A DNA stretch of 64,000 nt from Nitrobacter sp047149785 (GCF_047149785.1 NZ_BAAGBE010000001.1:1116001-1180000), one strand, 5' to 3'. Positions 51,106-60,318 are shown, counted from the first letter of the stretch. Program-made: numbers and translations. Notes: generated by a model not told the origin, from the letters alone.

Positions 51106-51573
51106 TCAAGCGACTTCGAACAGACCTTCCACTTCGACCGCCGCATCGGCGGGAAGGGATGCAACGCCCACGGTCGAACGGGAATGGCGGCCTTTGTCGC
51201 CGAACGCCTCAACCATCAGATCGGATGCGCCGTTCATCACCTTGGGTCCGTCGAGGAAATCGGGCGCGGAGTTGATGAAGCCGCCCAGCCTGACGACGCG
51301 GACCACCTTGTCGAGGTCCCCGAGCGCGGCCTTCACCTGCGCCAGCAGGTTGAGGGCGCAGCCGCGCGCCGCGGCGCTGCCCTGTTCGACGGTGACGCCG
51401 GCGCCGAGCTTGCCCTTGGCGATCAACGCGCCTTCCGGATTGAAGCAGAGCTGTCCGGATACGAACAGCAGATTGCCGGTGCGGACGAAACCGACATAAT
51501 TCGCCACAGGCGATGCCGGATCATGCAGAGTGATGCCTTGCGCCGCCAGCTTCTGCTCGATCGTTCCTGCCAT
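51106..51573 (-). CDS. RidA family protein
   Basis: A 155-residue member of the RidA/YjgF superfamily, which hydrolyses reactive enamine/imine intermediates made by PLP enzymes. Family pattern: YVGFVRTGNLLFVSGQLCFNPEG near residue 25, GCALNLLAQVKAALGDLDKVVRVVRLGGFINSAPDF in the middle, and SRSTVGVASLPADAAVEVEGLFEV at the end. It is of the longer type (COG0251, YjgH-like) and the archetypal RidA arginine at the C-terminal strand is represented by SRSTVG. First gene of the ridA-GDPD pair. Confidence 0.92.
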   Translation of the reverse strand: MAGTIEQKLAAQGITLHDPASPVANYVGFVRTGNLLFVSGQLCFNPEGALIAKGKLGAGVTVEQGSAAARGCALNLLAQVKAALGDLDKVVRVVRLGGFINSAPDFLDGPKVMNGASDLMVEAFGDKGRHSRSTVGVASLPADAAVEVEGLFEVA

Positions 51574-51799
51574 GTCCGTCCCCGTGATGCATTGTTCCGC
51601 CTGAAACCGGCTCAGGGTTCTATCTCGCGCATCGTCATGTCACATGCAAGTGATGGTAAACCGGATCGGATGTCGCGAAATGCCTCGCTGAGCGTGATCA
51701 AATCATAGACGATCCATTGCGGCGTGCCGCCGCGCCGCCCAAGTTGCGGCGCAACAGGGCCTGTGACTATGTTCGAATTCGGCTGCATCGAGAGGTGAT

Positions 51800-52687
51800 A
51801 TGCGCGACCATTTCGATTGCTCGACCTTGCGATTCCGGTCGGGGTGTCTGACGCTGGTTGTGGTGGCGGCATGTTCGCTGCCGCTCGGGAGCGCAGCGCG
51901 CGCCGCAGCCGTTGTTCCGTTTCTTCCCCATGAGGCGCGGTACGACCTGAGCCTCCTGAAGTCGCGCGGCGGCACGTCGGTGGACAGTGCCCGCGGACGA
52001 ATCCTCTACAAGTTTTCCGGAAACGCCTGCGAGGGGTACACCTCGGATTTCAGGCAGGTCTCGGAAATGGACAGCGGGGAAGGAAAGAGCACGCTGAGCG
52101 ATATGCAATCCGTGAACTGGGAGGATGCGGAAGGCAAAAGCTTCCGGTTCAAGGTTCTGACCCGCATGAACGACACCGATCAGAGCGAGGTTGACGGTAT
52201 CGCCGAACGGACCGGCGGCAAGATCACGGTGAAGCTGAAGCAACCGGTCGCCAAGACGTTCACCATCGACGGCAAGGCCGTGTTTCCCACCGAACAGATC
52301 CGGCGCATCATAGCGGCCGCGAAAGAGGGCAAATCGCTGCTCGAACTCACCGTGTATGACGGTTCCGACAACGGCGAGAAGGTCTACGACACGCTTGCGG
52401 TCATCGGCAAACCCATTCGTGGCGACAAGCCGGGATCGACGCCCGATCCATCGACGACCAACGAGCAAACGAAGACGCTGACGCGGTGGCCCGTCACCGT
52501 CAGCTACTACGATCGCGATGCTAAAACCAATAGCGGCGAGCAGACCCCGGTTTACGCCATGTCGTTCGAACTGTTCGAGGACGGCGTGTCGCGGGCGCTG
52601 GTGCTCGACTACAACGACTTCGTGATTTCGGGGACGCTGGACAAATTCGACGTCGGCGACGTCAAGAACGCCAAATCCTGCAAGTGA
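51800..52687 (+). CDS. eipB: Cell-envelope integrity protein EipB (DUF1849)
   Basis: A 295-residue periplasmic protein of the alphaproteobacterial DUF1849 family; Brucella EipB is needed for envelope integrity and forms a beta-spiral. The N-terminal signal peptide covers about residues 1-37 (LTLVVVAACSLPLGSAARAAA). The mature part has LLKSRGGTSVDSARGRILYKFSGNACEGY and ends NAKSCK; Cys77 and Cys294 match the conserved disulfide pair of the family. VYAMSFELFEDGVSRALVLDYNDFVISGTL is also family-typical. It converges with dinB at a strong terminator. Confidence 0.93.
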   Translation: MRDHFDCSTLRFRSGCLTLVVVAACSLPLGSAARAAAVVPFLPHEARYDLSLLKSRGGTSVDSARGRILYKFSGNACEGYTSDFRQVSEMDSGEGKSTLSDMQSVNWEDAEGKSFRFKVLTRMNDTDQSEVDGIAERTGGKITVKLKQPVAKTFTIDGKAVFPTEQIRRIIAAAKEGKSLLELTVYDGSDNGEKVYDTLAVIGKPIRGDKPGSTPDPSTTNEQTKTLTRWPVTVSYYDRDAKTNSGEQTPVYAMSFELFEDGVSRALVLDYNDFVISGTLDKFDVGDVKNAKSCK

Positions 52688-52688
52688 T

Positions 52689-52736
52689 GCAGCCAGTAAA
52701 AGATCAATTTTACCGACAGTCTGGCTGCCTTTATTG
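52689..52736. terminator. Bidirectional terminator between eipB and dinB
   Basis: GCAGCCAG (52689-52696) pairs with CTGGCTGC (52721-52728), with an inner GTAAAA/TTTTAC stem, and is followed by CTTTATT on the plus strand. On the minus strand the paired region is just after the dinB stop. The position between convergent genes suits a shared terminator. Confidence 0.75.
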
Positions 52737-54020
52737 ACGCGGTTTCCCGGGACCGTCATAGGCGATGCCCCGGATCACGGCCGCGCTCCCGTACTTCCTG
52801 CGCAGATCGTCCATCGCTCGCTCGGCATCAGCCGAGCGGCGATCCAGCATATCGGTGTCGTCAGCCTGCGATCCGGGACGCAGCGCGCTGACGCCGGCTC
52901 CCATCAGGCGGAAGGCGGCGCCGTCGATTTCCTTCGCCAGCATGTCGCGACAGGTTGCGAAAATTTTGGACGCGAGCTGGGTCGGAATGGAAACCGATCG
53001 CGAGCGGGTCCGCTGCCGGAAATCGGCGGTCTTGAGCTTCAACGTGATGGTCGATCCGGCGAGGCCGCCTGTCTTGAGCCGCGACGATACCTTCTCCGAC
53101 AACCGCCACAGGATTCGTTCGAGCGTGGCGAAGTCGCGGATATCGGATTCGAACGTCGTCTCGCTGGAGATGGTCTTGGCGCCGCGATCGGCGATCACCC
53201 GCCGCTCGTCGATGCCGCGCGCCAGCCGCCACAACCGGCGGCCCTCGGTCGGAAACTGCTTCATCATGTCGCTCTCGTCGGCGCGCTGCAGATCGCCGAT
53301 GGTTCGAAAGCCGCGCTGCGATAGCCGCTCCCAGGTGGCCGGGCCGACGCCGAAAATGAATCCGACCGGTTTGTCCGCGAGCATGACGTGCGCCTCGTCC
53401 TGGTCGAGCGCTGCGAATCCGCGCGGCTTGTCGAGATCCGAGGCGATCTTGGCGAGGAACTTGTTGCAGGACAGGCCGACCGACACCGTGATGCCGAGGT
53501 CGCGTTCGATGTCGGCTGCGAACACGGCCAGCACCTTGGCCGGGATCGTGCCGTGGACCCGCTGGGTGCCGCCGAGGTCGAGGAAGGCCTCGTCGATCGA
53601 CAGCGGTTCCACCAACGGCGTGAGGGCTTGCATCATGCGCCGCACCTCGCGGCTGACCCGGACGTACTTTGCCATGTCCGGAGGAATAACGGCGGCTGAG
53701 GGACAGAGTGCGAGAGCCTTGAACATGGGCATGGCGGAATGCACGCCATACGTCCGGGCGATGTAGCAGGCGGTCAACACCACGCCGCGTTTGCCGCCGC
53801 CCACGATGACGGGTTTGTCCGCGAGCGATGGATCGTCGCGTTTCTCGACGGTGGCGTAGAACGCGTCGCAGTCGATATGGGCGACGGTCAGCGTCTGCAA
53901 CGAGCGGTGGCGCACCAGCCGGGGAGAGCCGCACGCGCTGCAACGGGCCGCCGGGAAGCCGAGATCGCCGAGACAATCCCGGCAAAAGCACGACGGACCG
54001 TCCGGCGACCTCCGTGTCAC
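52731..54020 (-). CDS. dinB: DNA polymerase IV with N-terminal zinc-ribbon-like segment
   Basis: Y-family translesion polymerase, 429 residues. The catalytic motifs are VAHIDCDAFYATVEKRDDP (about residue 46), the YxAR motif in CYIARTYGVHSAMP and SIDEAFLDL (about 145), followed by the helix-hairpin-helix part GVGPATWERLSQRGFRTIGDLQ. The little-finger domain contains SRSVSIPTQL. Before the usual start of the family lies a 40-residue extension with CFCRDC and CSAC (CxC..C, CxxC), a zinc-ribbon-like pattern. The GTG start overlaps the stop of the DUF3572 gene by 4 bp. Confidence 0.94.
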   Translation of the reverse strand: MTRRSPDGPSCFCRDCLGDLGFPAARCSACGSPRLVRHRSLQTLTVAHIDCDAFYATVEKRDDPSLADKPVIVGGGKRGVVLTACYIARTYGVHSAMPMFKALALCPSAAVIPPDMAKYVRVSREVRRMMQALTPLVEPLSIDEAFLDLGGTQRVHGTIPAKVLAVFAADIERDLGITVSVGLSCNKFLAKIASDLDKPRGFAALDQDEAHVMLADKPVGFIFGVGPATWERLSQRGFRTIGDLQRADESDMMKQFPTEGRRLWRLARGIDERRVIADRGAKTISSETTFESDIRDFATLERILWRLSEKVSSRLKTGGLAGSTITLKLKTADFRQRTRSRSVSIPTQLASKIFATCRDMLAKEIDGAAFRLMGAGVSALRPGSQADDTDMLDRRSADAERAMDDLRRKYGSAAVIRGIAYDGPGKPRQ

Positions 54021-54316
54021 CGAGACTCACGCTCCGGGAGAGAATCGCCAAGCGCCATCCGGGCGGCGGCGATGGTAGTAGGATGGTGCCCCGAGGATTC
54101 CGAAAAAGCGTTTACGGTCGCGTCATCGCGCAGTACGAAATCAAGCACGCCGGCCAGGAAGTGAGGATCGGAGGCGGAAGCGCGCAGGGTCTCCGGGCCG
54201 ATGCCGGTTTCGGTCAGGAACCGGCCCAATCGTTCGGCGTCGTCCGCGATAAAGGAAAGCGCCTGAATCGCCACGAATTCGGCCGCTTCGGTGGCGTTAT
54301 GCACACGCTTTGTCAT
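54017..54316 (-). CDS. DUF3572 family protein
   Basis: A 99-residue soluble alpha-helical protein of the alphaproteobacterial DUF3572 family: AIQALSFIADDAERLGRFLTETGIGPETLRASASDPHFLAGVLDFVLRDD is the conserved core. Function is unknown. Its stop overlaps the dinB start (GTGA), so both are translated from one mRNA; family members are often located beside divK and dinB. It is divergent from divK. Confidence 0.9.
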   Translation of the reverse strand: MTKRVHNATEAAEFVAIQALSFIADDAERLGRFLTETGIGPETLRASASDPHFLAGVLDFVLRDDATVNAFSESSGHHPTTIAAARMALGDSLPERESR

Positions 54317-54537
54317 CGCGGGGATTTGCCTTTCCGTAACCTATGGCTTCTACTTTGGAACCATCATGCCCGAGTCCGTGAAACGTGTTCAAGCAAGTGC
54401 TAACGCGCTCGCATAAAGATCGTACTGTGCCTTAACGGCTTTGGAGCGATTCTGATGCAAATCTAAGTCCAGTTTGCGAACAAGTTTTGTGACGCTTGTG
54501 CATGTTTCGCTCACCATGGCGGGTGAACGCATCGACT

Positions 54538-54543
54538 GGGAGG
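54538..54543 (+). promoter_or_regulatory. Ribosome-binding site deciding the divK start
   Basis: GGGAGG lies 5 nt before the GTG at 54549. The in-frame ATG codons further upstream (54474, 54516) have no such site and would add a non-conserved N terminus, so the GTG is the likely start. Confidence 0.75.
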
Positions 54544-54548
54544 TCAGG

Positions 54549-54914
54549 GTGGCCAAGACGGTCCTGATCGTGGAAGATAACGAGCTCAACATGAAGCTCT
54601 TCCGCGATCTGTTGGAGGCTCACGGTTACGAAACGTCGGGAACGAGTAACGGCTTCGAAGCGCTCGATCTGGTTCGCAAGCTTCGCCCCGACCTCGTTCT
54701 CATGGATATTCAATTGCCGCAGGTGTCCGGTCTCGATGTCACGCGCTGGATCAAGGACGATCCCGAACTGCGAGCGATTCCGGTGGTGGCGGTGACGGCA
54801 TTTGCGATGAAGGGCGACGAAGAGCGCATCCGCGAGGGCGGTTGCGAAGCCTATCTGTCGAAGCCGATTTCGGTCGGCAAGTTCATCGAGACCGTCCGCC
54901 GTTTCGTGGGTTGA
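54549..54914 (+). CDS. divK: Single-domain response regulator DivK
   Basis: A 121-residue receiver domain with no output domain. The first residues MAKTVLIVEDNELNMKLFRDLLEAHGYET are typical of DivK. The acidic pocket (Glu9, Asp10), phospho-acceptor Asp53 in LVLMDIQLP, Thr in AVTAF and Lys in LSKPI are all present. In Caulobacter and rhizobia DivK sets cell polarity and CtrA activity through DivJ/PleC/DivL. It is directly followed (10 bp) by pleD, the conserved divK-pleD operon. Confidence 0.95.
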   Translation: MAKTVLIVEDNELNMKLFRDLLEAHGYETSGTSNGFEALDLVRKLRPDLVLMDIQLPQVSGLDVTRWIKDDPELRAIPVVAVTAFAMKGDEERIREGGCEAYLSKPISVGKFIETVRRFVG

Positions 54915-54924
54915 GGAGATAGCT

Positions 54925-56298
54925 GTGTCCGCGCGTGTTCTGGTCGTCGACGATATCCCTGCCAACGTCAAGCTGCTGGAAGCGCGATTGTCGGCGGAGT
55001 ATTTCGACGTCGTGACCGCGTCCAACGGCGCGCAGGCGCTGGAAATCTGCGCGCGCGCCAAGTGCGATATCATCCTGCTCGACGTGATGATGCCGGACAT
55101 GGACGGTTTCGAGGTCTGCCGCCGGCTGAAGGCCAACCCGGCAACCCATTTCATTCCCGTGGTGATGGTGACGGCGTTGGACGACCCGTCCGACCGCGTG
55201 CGCGGGCTCGAGGCCGGCGCCGACGACTTCCTGACCAAGCCGGTGTCGGATGTGGTGCTGATCGCGCGGGTTCGCTCGCTCACGCGTTTGAAAATGATGA
55301 CCGACGAGTTGCGCTTGCGCGCGGCGACATCGCTCGAAATCGGCATGCAGGCGCCGGAGCGCGATGCGGTTGCCGACGCCGGGAAGGGCGGGCGCGTCCT
55401 GCTGGTGGACGACCGTGCCTCGTCTTACGAGCGGCTGGCGTCGGTGCTCAGGACCGAACACGCCGTCGATGTCGAAACCGATCCGTCCGAGGCGCTGTTT
55501 CACGCCGCCGAGAACGATTACGATCTTCTCATCGTGTCGCTCGGGCTGGAAAATTTCGACGGCTTGCGATTATGCAGCCAGGCGCGCTCGCTGGGGCGCA
55601 CGCGGCACGTTCCGATCCTCGCCATAGCCGACGCCAACAGCAATGCGCGATTGCTGCGTGGTCTGGAGATCGGCGTCAACGATTACCTGCTGCGGCCTGT
55701 CGATAAAAACGAGTTGCTCGCCCGCGCCCGCACGCAGGTCCGTCGCCGTCGTTATACCGACCACCTGCGCGACAACGTGCAGAACTCGATCGAAATGGCG
55801 GTGACCGACGGGCTGACCGGCTTGCACAACCGCCGCTACATGGAAAGCCATCTGGTCACGCTGGCCGAGCAGGCCTCGATGCGCGGCAAGCCGCTGGCGC
55901 TGATGATGCTCGACATCGACTTCTTCAAGTCGATCAACGACCGCTATGGCCACGACGCCGGCGACGATGTTCTGCGCGAATTCGCGGTGCGGGTCCGCAA
56001 GTCCATCCGCGGTATCGATCTCGCCTGCCGCTATGGCGGCGAGGAGTTCGTGATCGTGATGCCGGAAACCGACCTGCGCGTTGCCGGCATCGTCGCCGAG
56101 CGGCTGCGCCGTTCAATCGCATACGAATCGTTTGCTGTCCACAAAGGTGTGAACCGGATCAATGTGACCATCTCGATCGGATTATCGGTCCTTGAGCGAA
56201 AGGGCGAACCGGTCGCCGACGTTCTCAAGCGCGCCGACATCGCGCTCTACCGCGCCAAGCACGACGGCCGAAACCGCGTCGTCGCGGAGGCGGCGTGA
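54925..56298 (+). CDS. pleD: Response regulator / diguanylate cyclase PleD
   Basis: A 457-residue REC-REC-GGDEF protein that makes c-di-GMP when phosphorylated and dimerised. The first receiver has Asp53 in ILLDVMMPD and TALDDPSD. The second receiver (about 155-275) lacks the phosphate-accepting Asp (LLIVSLGLEN), as in known PleD adaptors. The GGDEF domain has VTDGLTGLHNRRYME, LDIDFFKSINDRYGHDAGDDVL, GGEEF (about 373) and an I-site RGID just before it, so product inhibition is expected. The GTG start follows GAGGAG and is 10 bp after divK. Confidence 0.96.
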   Translation: MSARVLVVDDIPANVKLLEARLSAEYFDVVTASNGAQALEICARAKCDIILLDVMMPDMDGFEVCRRLKANPATHFIPVVMVTALDDPSDRVRGLEAGADDFLTKPVSDVVLIARVRSLTRLKMMTDELRLRAATSLEIGMQAPERDAVADAGKGGRVLLVDDRASSYERLASVLRTEHAVDVETDPSEALFHAAENDYDLLIVSLGLENFDGLRLCSQARSLGRTRHVPILAIADANSNARLLRGLEIGVNDYLLRPVDKNELLARARTQVRRRRYTDHLRDNVQNSIEMAVTDGLTGLHNRRYMESHLVTLAEQASMRGKPLALMMLDIDFFKSINDRYGHDAGDDVLREFAVRVRKSIRGIDLACRYGGEEFVIVMPETDLRVAGIVAERLRRSIAYESFAVHKGVNRINVTISIGLSVLERKGEPVADVLKRADIALYRAKHDGRNRVVAEAA

Positions 56299-56333
56299 CA
56301 CCGCCGCAGATTCTCGCAAAATAAAAGGTTCTC

Positions 56334-56363
56334 GCAAAATAAAACGGGGCCACGAGGCCCCGT
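56334..56363 (-). terminator. Rho-independent terminator of rpmG
   Basis: On the minus strand ACGGGGCC-tcgt-GGCCCCGT is followed directly by TTTATTTT. The stem is a perfect 8 bp and lies 26 bp after the rpmG stop codon. The same spot carries a direct repeat ttctcgcaaaataaaa (two copies from about 56312). Confidence 0.85.
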
Positions 56364-56388
56364 CCAATTCACCGCCGACGAAGCGCCG

Positions 56389-56556
56389 TTACTTGATCTT
56401 GGCCTCGCGGAATTCGACGTGCTTGCGCGCCACCGGATCGTACTTTTTCTTGACCATCTTGTCGGTCATGGTGCGCGAGTTCTTCTTGGCGACGTAGTAG
56501 AAGCCGGTGTCGGCGCTGGAAACCAGCTTGACCTTGATGGTGACCGCCTTGGCCAT
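56389..56556 (-). CDS. rpmG: 50S ribosomal protein L33
   Basis: A 55-residue large-subunit protein. The translation MAKAVTIKVKLVSSADTGFYYV...NSRTMTDKMVKKKYDPVARKHVEFREAKIK is the classic L33. No CxxC pairs are present, so it is the zinc-independent (C-minus) form. It is short enough to be missed by automatic gene finders. It lies last in the minus-strand run with topA, rnr, DUF983 and NUDIX genes, 189 bp downstream of the NUDIX gene, and is followed by a strong terminator. Confidence 0.97.
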   Translation of the reverse strand: MAKAVTIKVKLVSSADTGFYYVAKKNSRTMTDKMVKKKYDPVARKHVEFREAKIK

Positions 56557-56745
56557 GTGCAATCCTTCGATGTCGGGAATCTGAAAAGCCGGCCCGGCGT
56601 CAGGCCCGCGTTGGCCGGCAAACTAGCCGCGAAACGCTCAAAGTCAAGGATTTCGAGGCTGTTGAGAGCTTGAAATCGGCCCGTTCCCCGCAAACAGCCG
56701 ATTTTCCGGGCTGGCGGGGTCGTGTGCCTTGGCTGGACGAGATTA

Positions 56746-57486
56746 TCAAGCCGCGCCGGGCAGAATATCCCTTTGCATCCTGCCGCCGCAGAAACGGAAG
56801 AACGGCACGTCCGCATCGTGTCGCAGCGGACCGGCGGCGAGACGCTTCTGGAGTTCGCCGAGCACGCTCCGGGTGATGGAATGGAGGCCGGCGAGAGGTT
56901 TTGCATCCACCTCGACCCAGATGAGTTCGACCAGTTCGGCGTCGGCGTGGACCACGCCCTCGACACGGTGGGCGATGGCGGATGCATCCGCGCTGAAGAA
57001 GCGGGTATCGAAACGGCGTACGCTACCGGGCGGGGTGATGGCGCGCGCGACCAGGTAGAGGCTTGAGGGATCGGGCAGCAATCCGGCATCGCCGAACGGT
57101 TGCCAGGCTCCGGTCAGCCTCGCGGCGGCGCCCTCGGCCTTGCGTCCAAGGCAAAGCCCGGTTTCTTCGCACGCCTCGCGGATCGCGGCGAGCGCAAGCG
57201 AGCGGGCGCGCGACGATTGGATCTTCGGGCTGCCCTTGAGCAGATTGGCCTCGAGTTCTTTCGGGATCGGCGCGGCGACGGGCACCTTGTTGTCGGTGTT
57301 TTCGACGCTGCCGCCGGGGAAGACGAACTTGCCCGGCATGAAGATCACCTTGTCATGGCGCTTGCCGAGCAGCACCCTCGGCGTCGCGGCGCTGCGGTCG
57401 ATCAGGATCAGCGTGGCCGCATCTTTCGGGCGACGATAGGGGTGACAGTCGGTCCGTTGCGCGGGTCGCTGCGCCGTCTCGCTCAT
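56746..57486 (-). CDS. NUDIX hydrolase
   Basis: A protein of about 246 residues with one NUDIX domain, pyrophosphohydrolase of unknown substrate. The Nudix box is interrupted: KFVFPGGSVEN (about residue 55) and the helix REACEETGL (about 100) are separated by an insert of about 35 residues, as in the eukaryote-like/NUDT19-type long NUDIX proteins. ATG 57486 starts the polar N terminus; upstream codons to 57549 overlap the end of the DUF983 gene. It is 43 bp downstream of DUF983. Confidence 0.88.
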   Translation of the reverse strand: MSETAQRPAQRTDCHPYRRPKDAATLILIDRSAATPRVLLGKRHDKVIFMPGKFVFPGGSVENTDNKVPVAAPIPKELEANLLKGSPKIQSSRARSLALAAIREACEETGLCLGRKAEGAAARLTGAWQPFGDAGLLPDPSSLYLVARAITPPGSVRRFDTRFFSADASAIAHRVEGVVHADAELVELIWVEVDAKPLAGLHSITRSVLGELQKRLAAGPLRHDADVPFFRFCGGRMQRDILPGAA

Positions 57487-57529
57487 CTCGCTTGCCGCGC
57501 AGTTCCGATAGCCGGGCCGGGCTGCCGGA

Positions 57530-57970
57530 TCAGATGTGATCTTCGACAAAATTCTCGTCGAAACCGTGCATCCGCAAGGCCCACTGGAGTCCGACCACCG
57601 CGCCCTTGATCGGCTGAATCAGCCATAGCGCCAAAAACAACGTCAATGGCAGATAGATTGCCCACTGGAGAAGCAGCGGCGGCGAAAACTCTTTCTCGAC
57701 CAGCAGCGCCAGCGGCACCACGATGTGGCCGACAACGACGATGACAAGATAGGCGGGCAGGTCGTCGGCGCGGTGCGGTGTAAAATCGAGCCCGCATTCC
57801 GAACAGTTGTCGGCGGTCTTCAGAAAGGCGCGAAAGAGCTTGCCTTCGCCGCATCTCGGGCAGCGGCAGAACAAGCCGCGCCTGATCGCGGCCCAGAGGT
57901 GGCGCTTCTCGCCTCCCTGGGTCCAGGTTGTGGCGGCCGTTCTCGCGATATCAGGAGGAAGCGCCGTCAT
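57530..57970 (-). CDS. DUF983 family membrane protein
   Basis: A 146-residue protein with an N-terminal zinc-ribbon (CPRCGEGKLF, then CSECGLDF; cysteines near 36, 39, 56 and 59) followed by two transmembrane helices (about 75-97 and 100-120). DUF983 members are common in alphaproteobacteria, often beside cytochrome oxidase or RNase R genes, and their role is unknown. Its ATG overlaps the rnr stop by 4 bp (ATGA), so the two are translationally coupled. Confidence 0.92.
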   Translation of the reverse strand: MTALPPDIARTAATTWTQGGEKRHLWAAIRRGLFCRCPRCGEGKLFRAFLKTADNCSECGLDFTPHRADDLPAYLVIVVVGHIVVPLALLVEKEFSPPLLLQWAIYLPLTLFLALWLIQPIKGAVVGLQWALRMHGFDENFVEDHI

Positions 57971-60318
57971 GATTTGCCCTTCTTCGGTTTGCCGGCCGTG
58001 CTCTTTCCCGGCTTGCGTGACGTCTTGCGCGGTTTGCGGCCCGGATGGGCCTTCGAATGGACTTTTGCGTGCGCGTTTTGCGAACCGCGCATCCCCTTTC
58101 TGTTTCGCCCCTCGCGCCGGCGAGGATCGCGTGGCCCGGCAAGTCCTCCAGATAGGAGTTCGAAACGCAGGGCGCCAGCCAGGGGAACAGCTTCTACCAG
58201 ACGAACCTCCACCACGTCACCCAGCTTGTGCATGGAACCGCTGCGCGAGCCGACCAGCGCGTGGCGGCTCTCGTCGTAGTTGAAATATTCCGTGCCGAGG
58301 GACCGAATCGGAATCAGCCCGTCGGCGCCGGTATCGGTCAGTTTCACGAACAGCCCGGCGCGGGTTACCCCGGAAATCCGGCCACCGAAGATATTACCGA
58401 TGCGGTCGGCGAGGAAATGCGCGATCAGGCGGTCGGCGGTCTCGCGTTCGGCCTTCATGGCGCGGCGCTCGGTAACGGAAATCTGAGCGGCGACCTCCGC
58501 CAGCGTTTCGGCGGTCTCGGTCGCAGGCAACGCGCCATCGCCGAGGCCGAGCGCCCGGATCAGGGCGCGGTGCACGATCAGGTCCGCGTACCGCCGGATC
58601 GGGGAGGTGAAATGCGCGTAGCGGCGCAGGTTGAGGCCGAAGTGGCCGTAGTTCTCGGCGGAATATTCGGCCTGCGCCTGCGAGCGAAGCACAACTTCGT
58701 TCACCAGCGATTCGGAGTCGTGACCCTTGACCTGATCGAGCACGCGGTTGAACTGTTCGGGCTTCAGCGCGCCGCTCTTGGCGAAAGACATATCTAGCGT
58801 CTTCAGGAATTCCCGAAGGTTGTGGACCTTCTCCACCGTCGGCTCGTCATGGACGCGATAGATCAGCGGCAGGTCTTTCTTCTCCAGCGTCTCGGCGGCG
58901 GCGACGTTGGCGAGGATCATGAATTCCTCGATCAGCCGATGCGCGTCGAGCCGCTCCGGCACGATGACGCGGTCGACCGTGCCGTCCGGATTCAGCAGAA
59001 TCTTGCGCTCCGGCAGTTCGAGATCGAGGGGATCGCGCTCGTCGCGCGCGCGTTTCACCAGAGCGTAGGCCGCATAAAGCGGCTTCAGGACCGGCGCGAG
59101 CAGGGGGCCCGTCACGTCGTCGGGATTTCCGTCGATCGCGGCCTGCGCCTGCGCGTAGTTCAGCTTCGCGGCCGAGCGCATCAGGATGCGATGAAATGTG
59201 TGCGAGCGCTTGCGGCCGTCGGGGCCGATCACCAGCCGCACGGCGAGAGCCCCGCGCGCCTGCCCTGGCACCAGCGAGCAGAGATCGTTGGAGATGCGCT
59301 CCGGCAGCATCGGCACCACGCGATCGGGGAAATAGACCGAATTGCCGCGCTTCAGCGCATCATGATCCAGCGCCGATTCAGGCCGCACATAATAGGCGAC
59401 GTCGGCGATGGCCACAGTGACGACAGCGCCGCCCTCGTTGTTCGGATCCTCGTCGGGCGCAGCATGAACCGCATCGTCATGATCCTTGGCATCTGGCGGA
59501 TCGATGGTCACGAGCGGCAGCGCGCGCCAGTCCTCGCGGCCCCGAAGGGCCGCGGGCTTCGCCGCCTCCGCTTCACGCAAGGCGGCCGGCGTAAACACTT
59601 GCGGAATGTCATGGGCGTGGATCGCGATCAGGCTGACGGCCTTTTCGGTCGCGAGCGAGCCGAGCCGCTCCTTCACCCTGCCTGACGCAAGACCGAAACC
59701 GCGGGTGCGCACAAGCTCGGCGCTGACCAGATCGCCGTCCTCCGCGCCGGCGCTGTCGGCCTTCGCGATGTTCAATTCACGGCCGGCCTGCTTCTTGTCG
59801 ACCGGCTCCAGGCGACCGCCGCCCTGCGGCAGGGCGCGGTAGATGCCGAGGATGCGCGAGCGGGTATGCTCGATGACCTTGATGACGCGGGCGCGATAAG
59901 GCGCGGAATCGCCGGGCTCCGTCGCCTCGATGCGCAGCAGCGCGCGGTCGCCGACGCCGGCCGCGGTGCCGGGCTTCGCGCGGCGCGGCACGTGAATGCG
60001 GATTTTCGGCGGAGTGCCTGCTTCCTCGTCCCACTCGGTCGGCGTCGCCAGCAGTTCGCCGTCGCTGTCGCGTCCGGTGATATCGGCCATCAGCGTCGGC
60101 GGCAGCGTTTCCTCCGCCTGACGCAGCTTGCGGCCTCGCTTGACGATCGTGCCGTCGTCCGCGAGATCGCGCAGGATTTTCTTCAGTTCGATGCGATCCG
60201 CGTTCTTCAAGCCGAACTCGCGGGCGATCTCGCGTGTGCCGGTTTGTCCGGGATGCGTGCGGATGAAGGCGACGATGGTCTCGCGGTCCGGGAAACGCCT
60301 GTCGCGCGGTTTGCTCAC
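57967..60318 (-). CDS. rnr: Ribonuclease R
   Basis: 3'-5' exoribonuclease of the RNB family that degrades structured RNA. The product of about 783 residues has an N-terminal winged-helix segment (REIAREFGLKNADRIELKKILRDLADDG), cold-shock domains, the RNB catalytic domain with TIDPPDAKDHDDAVHA (Mg-binding aspartates near 280) and YAHFTSPIRRYADLIVHRAL, then an S1 domain (FGGRISGVTRAGLFVKLTDTGADGLIPIRSL). The C-terminal 45 residues are lysine- and arginine-rich. GTG 60318 directly after the topA stop is chosen; GTG 60339 would overlap topA by 20 bp. Confidence 0.95.
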   Translation of the reverse strand: MSKPRDRRFPDRETIVAFIRTHPGQTGTREIAREFGLKNADRIELKKILRDLADDGTIVKRGRKLRQAEETLPPTLMADITGRDSDGELLATPTEWDEEAGTPPKIRIHVPRRAKPGTAAGVGDRALLRIEATEPGDSAPYRARVIKVIEHTRSRILGIYRALPQGGGRLEPVDKKQAGRELNIAKADSAGAEDGDLVSAELVRTRGFGLASGRVKERLGSLATEKAVSLIAIHAHDIPQVFTPAALREAEAAKPAALRGREDWRALPLVTIDPPDAKDHDDAVHAAPDEDPNNEGGAVVTVAIADVAYYVRPESALDHDALKRGNSVYFPDRVVPMLPERISNDLCSLVPGQARGALAVRLVIGPDGRKRSHTFHRILMRSAAKLNYAQAQAAIDGNPDDVTGPLLAPVLKPLYAAYALVKRARDERDPLDLELPERKILLNPDGTVDRVIVPERLDAHRLIEEFMILANVAAAETLEKKDLPLIYRVHDEPTVEKVHNLREFLKTLDMSFAKSGALKPEQFNRVLDQVKGHDSESLVNEVVLRSQAQAEYSAENYGHFGLNLRRYAHFTSPIRRYADLIVHRALIRALGLGDGALPATETAETLAEVAAQISVTERRAMKAERETADRLIAHFLADRIGNIFGGRISGVTRAGLFVKLTDTGADGLIPIRSLGTEYFNYDESRHALVGSRSGSMHKLGDVVEVRLVEAVPLAGALRFELLSGGLAGPRDPRRREGRNRKGMRGSQNAHAKVHSKAHPGRKPRKTSRKPGKSTAGKPKKGKS

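Noticed and set aside
54317..54548. Possible CtrA binding site (TTAA-N7-TTAA) upstream of divK
   Set aside because: Only isolated TTAA/TAAC pieces are present (for example ccttaacgg near 54430); no pair with the right spacing was found.
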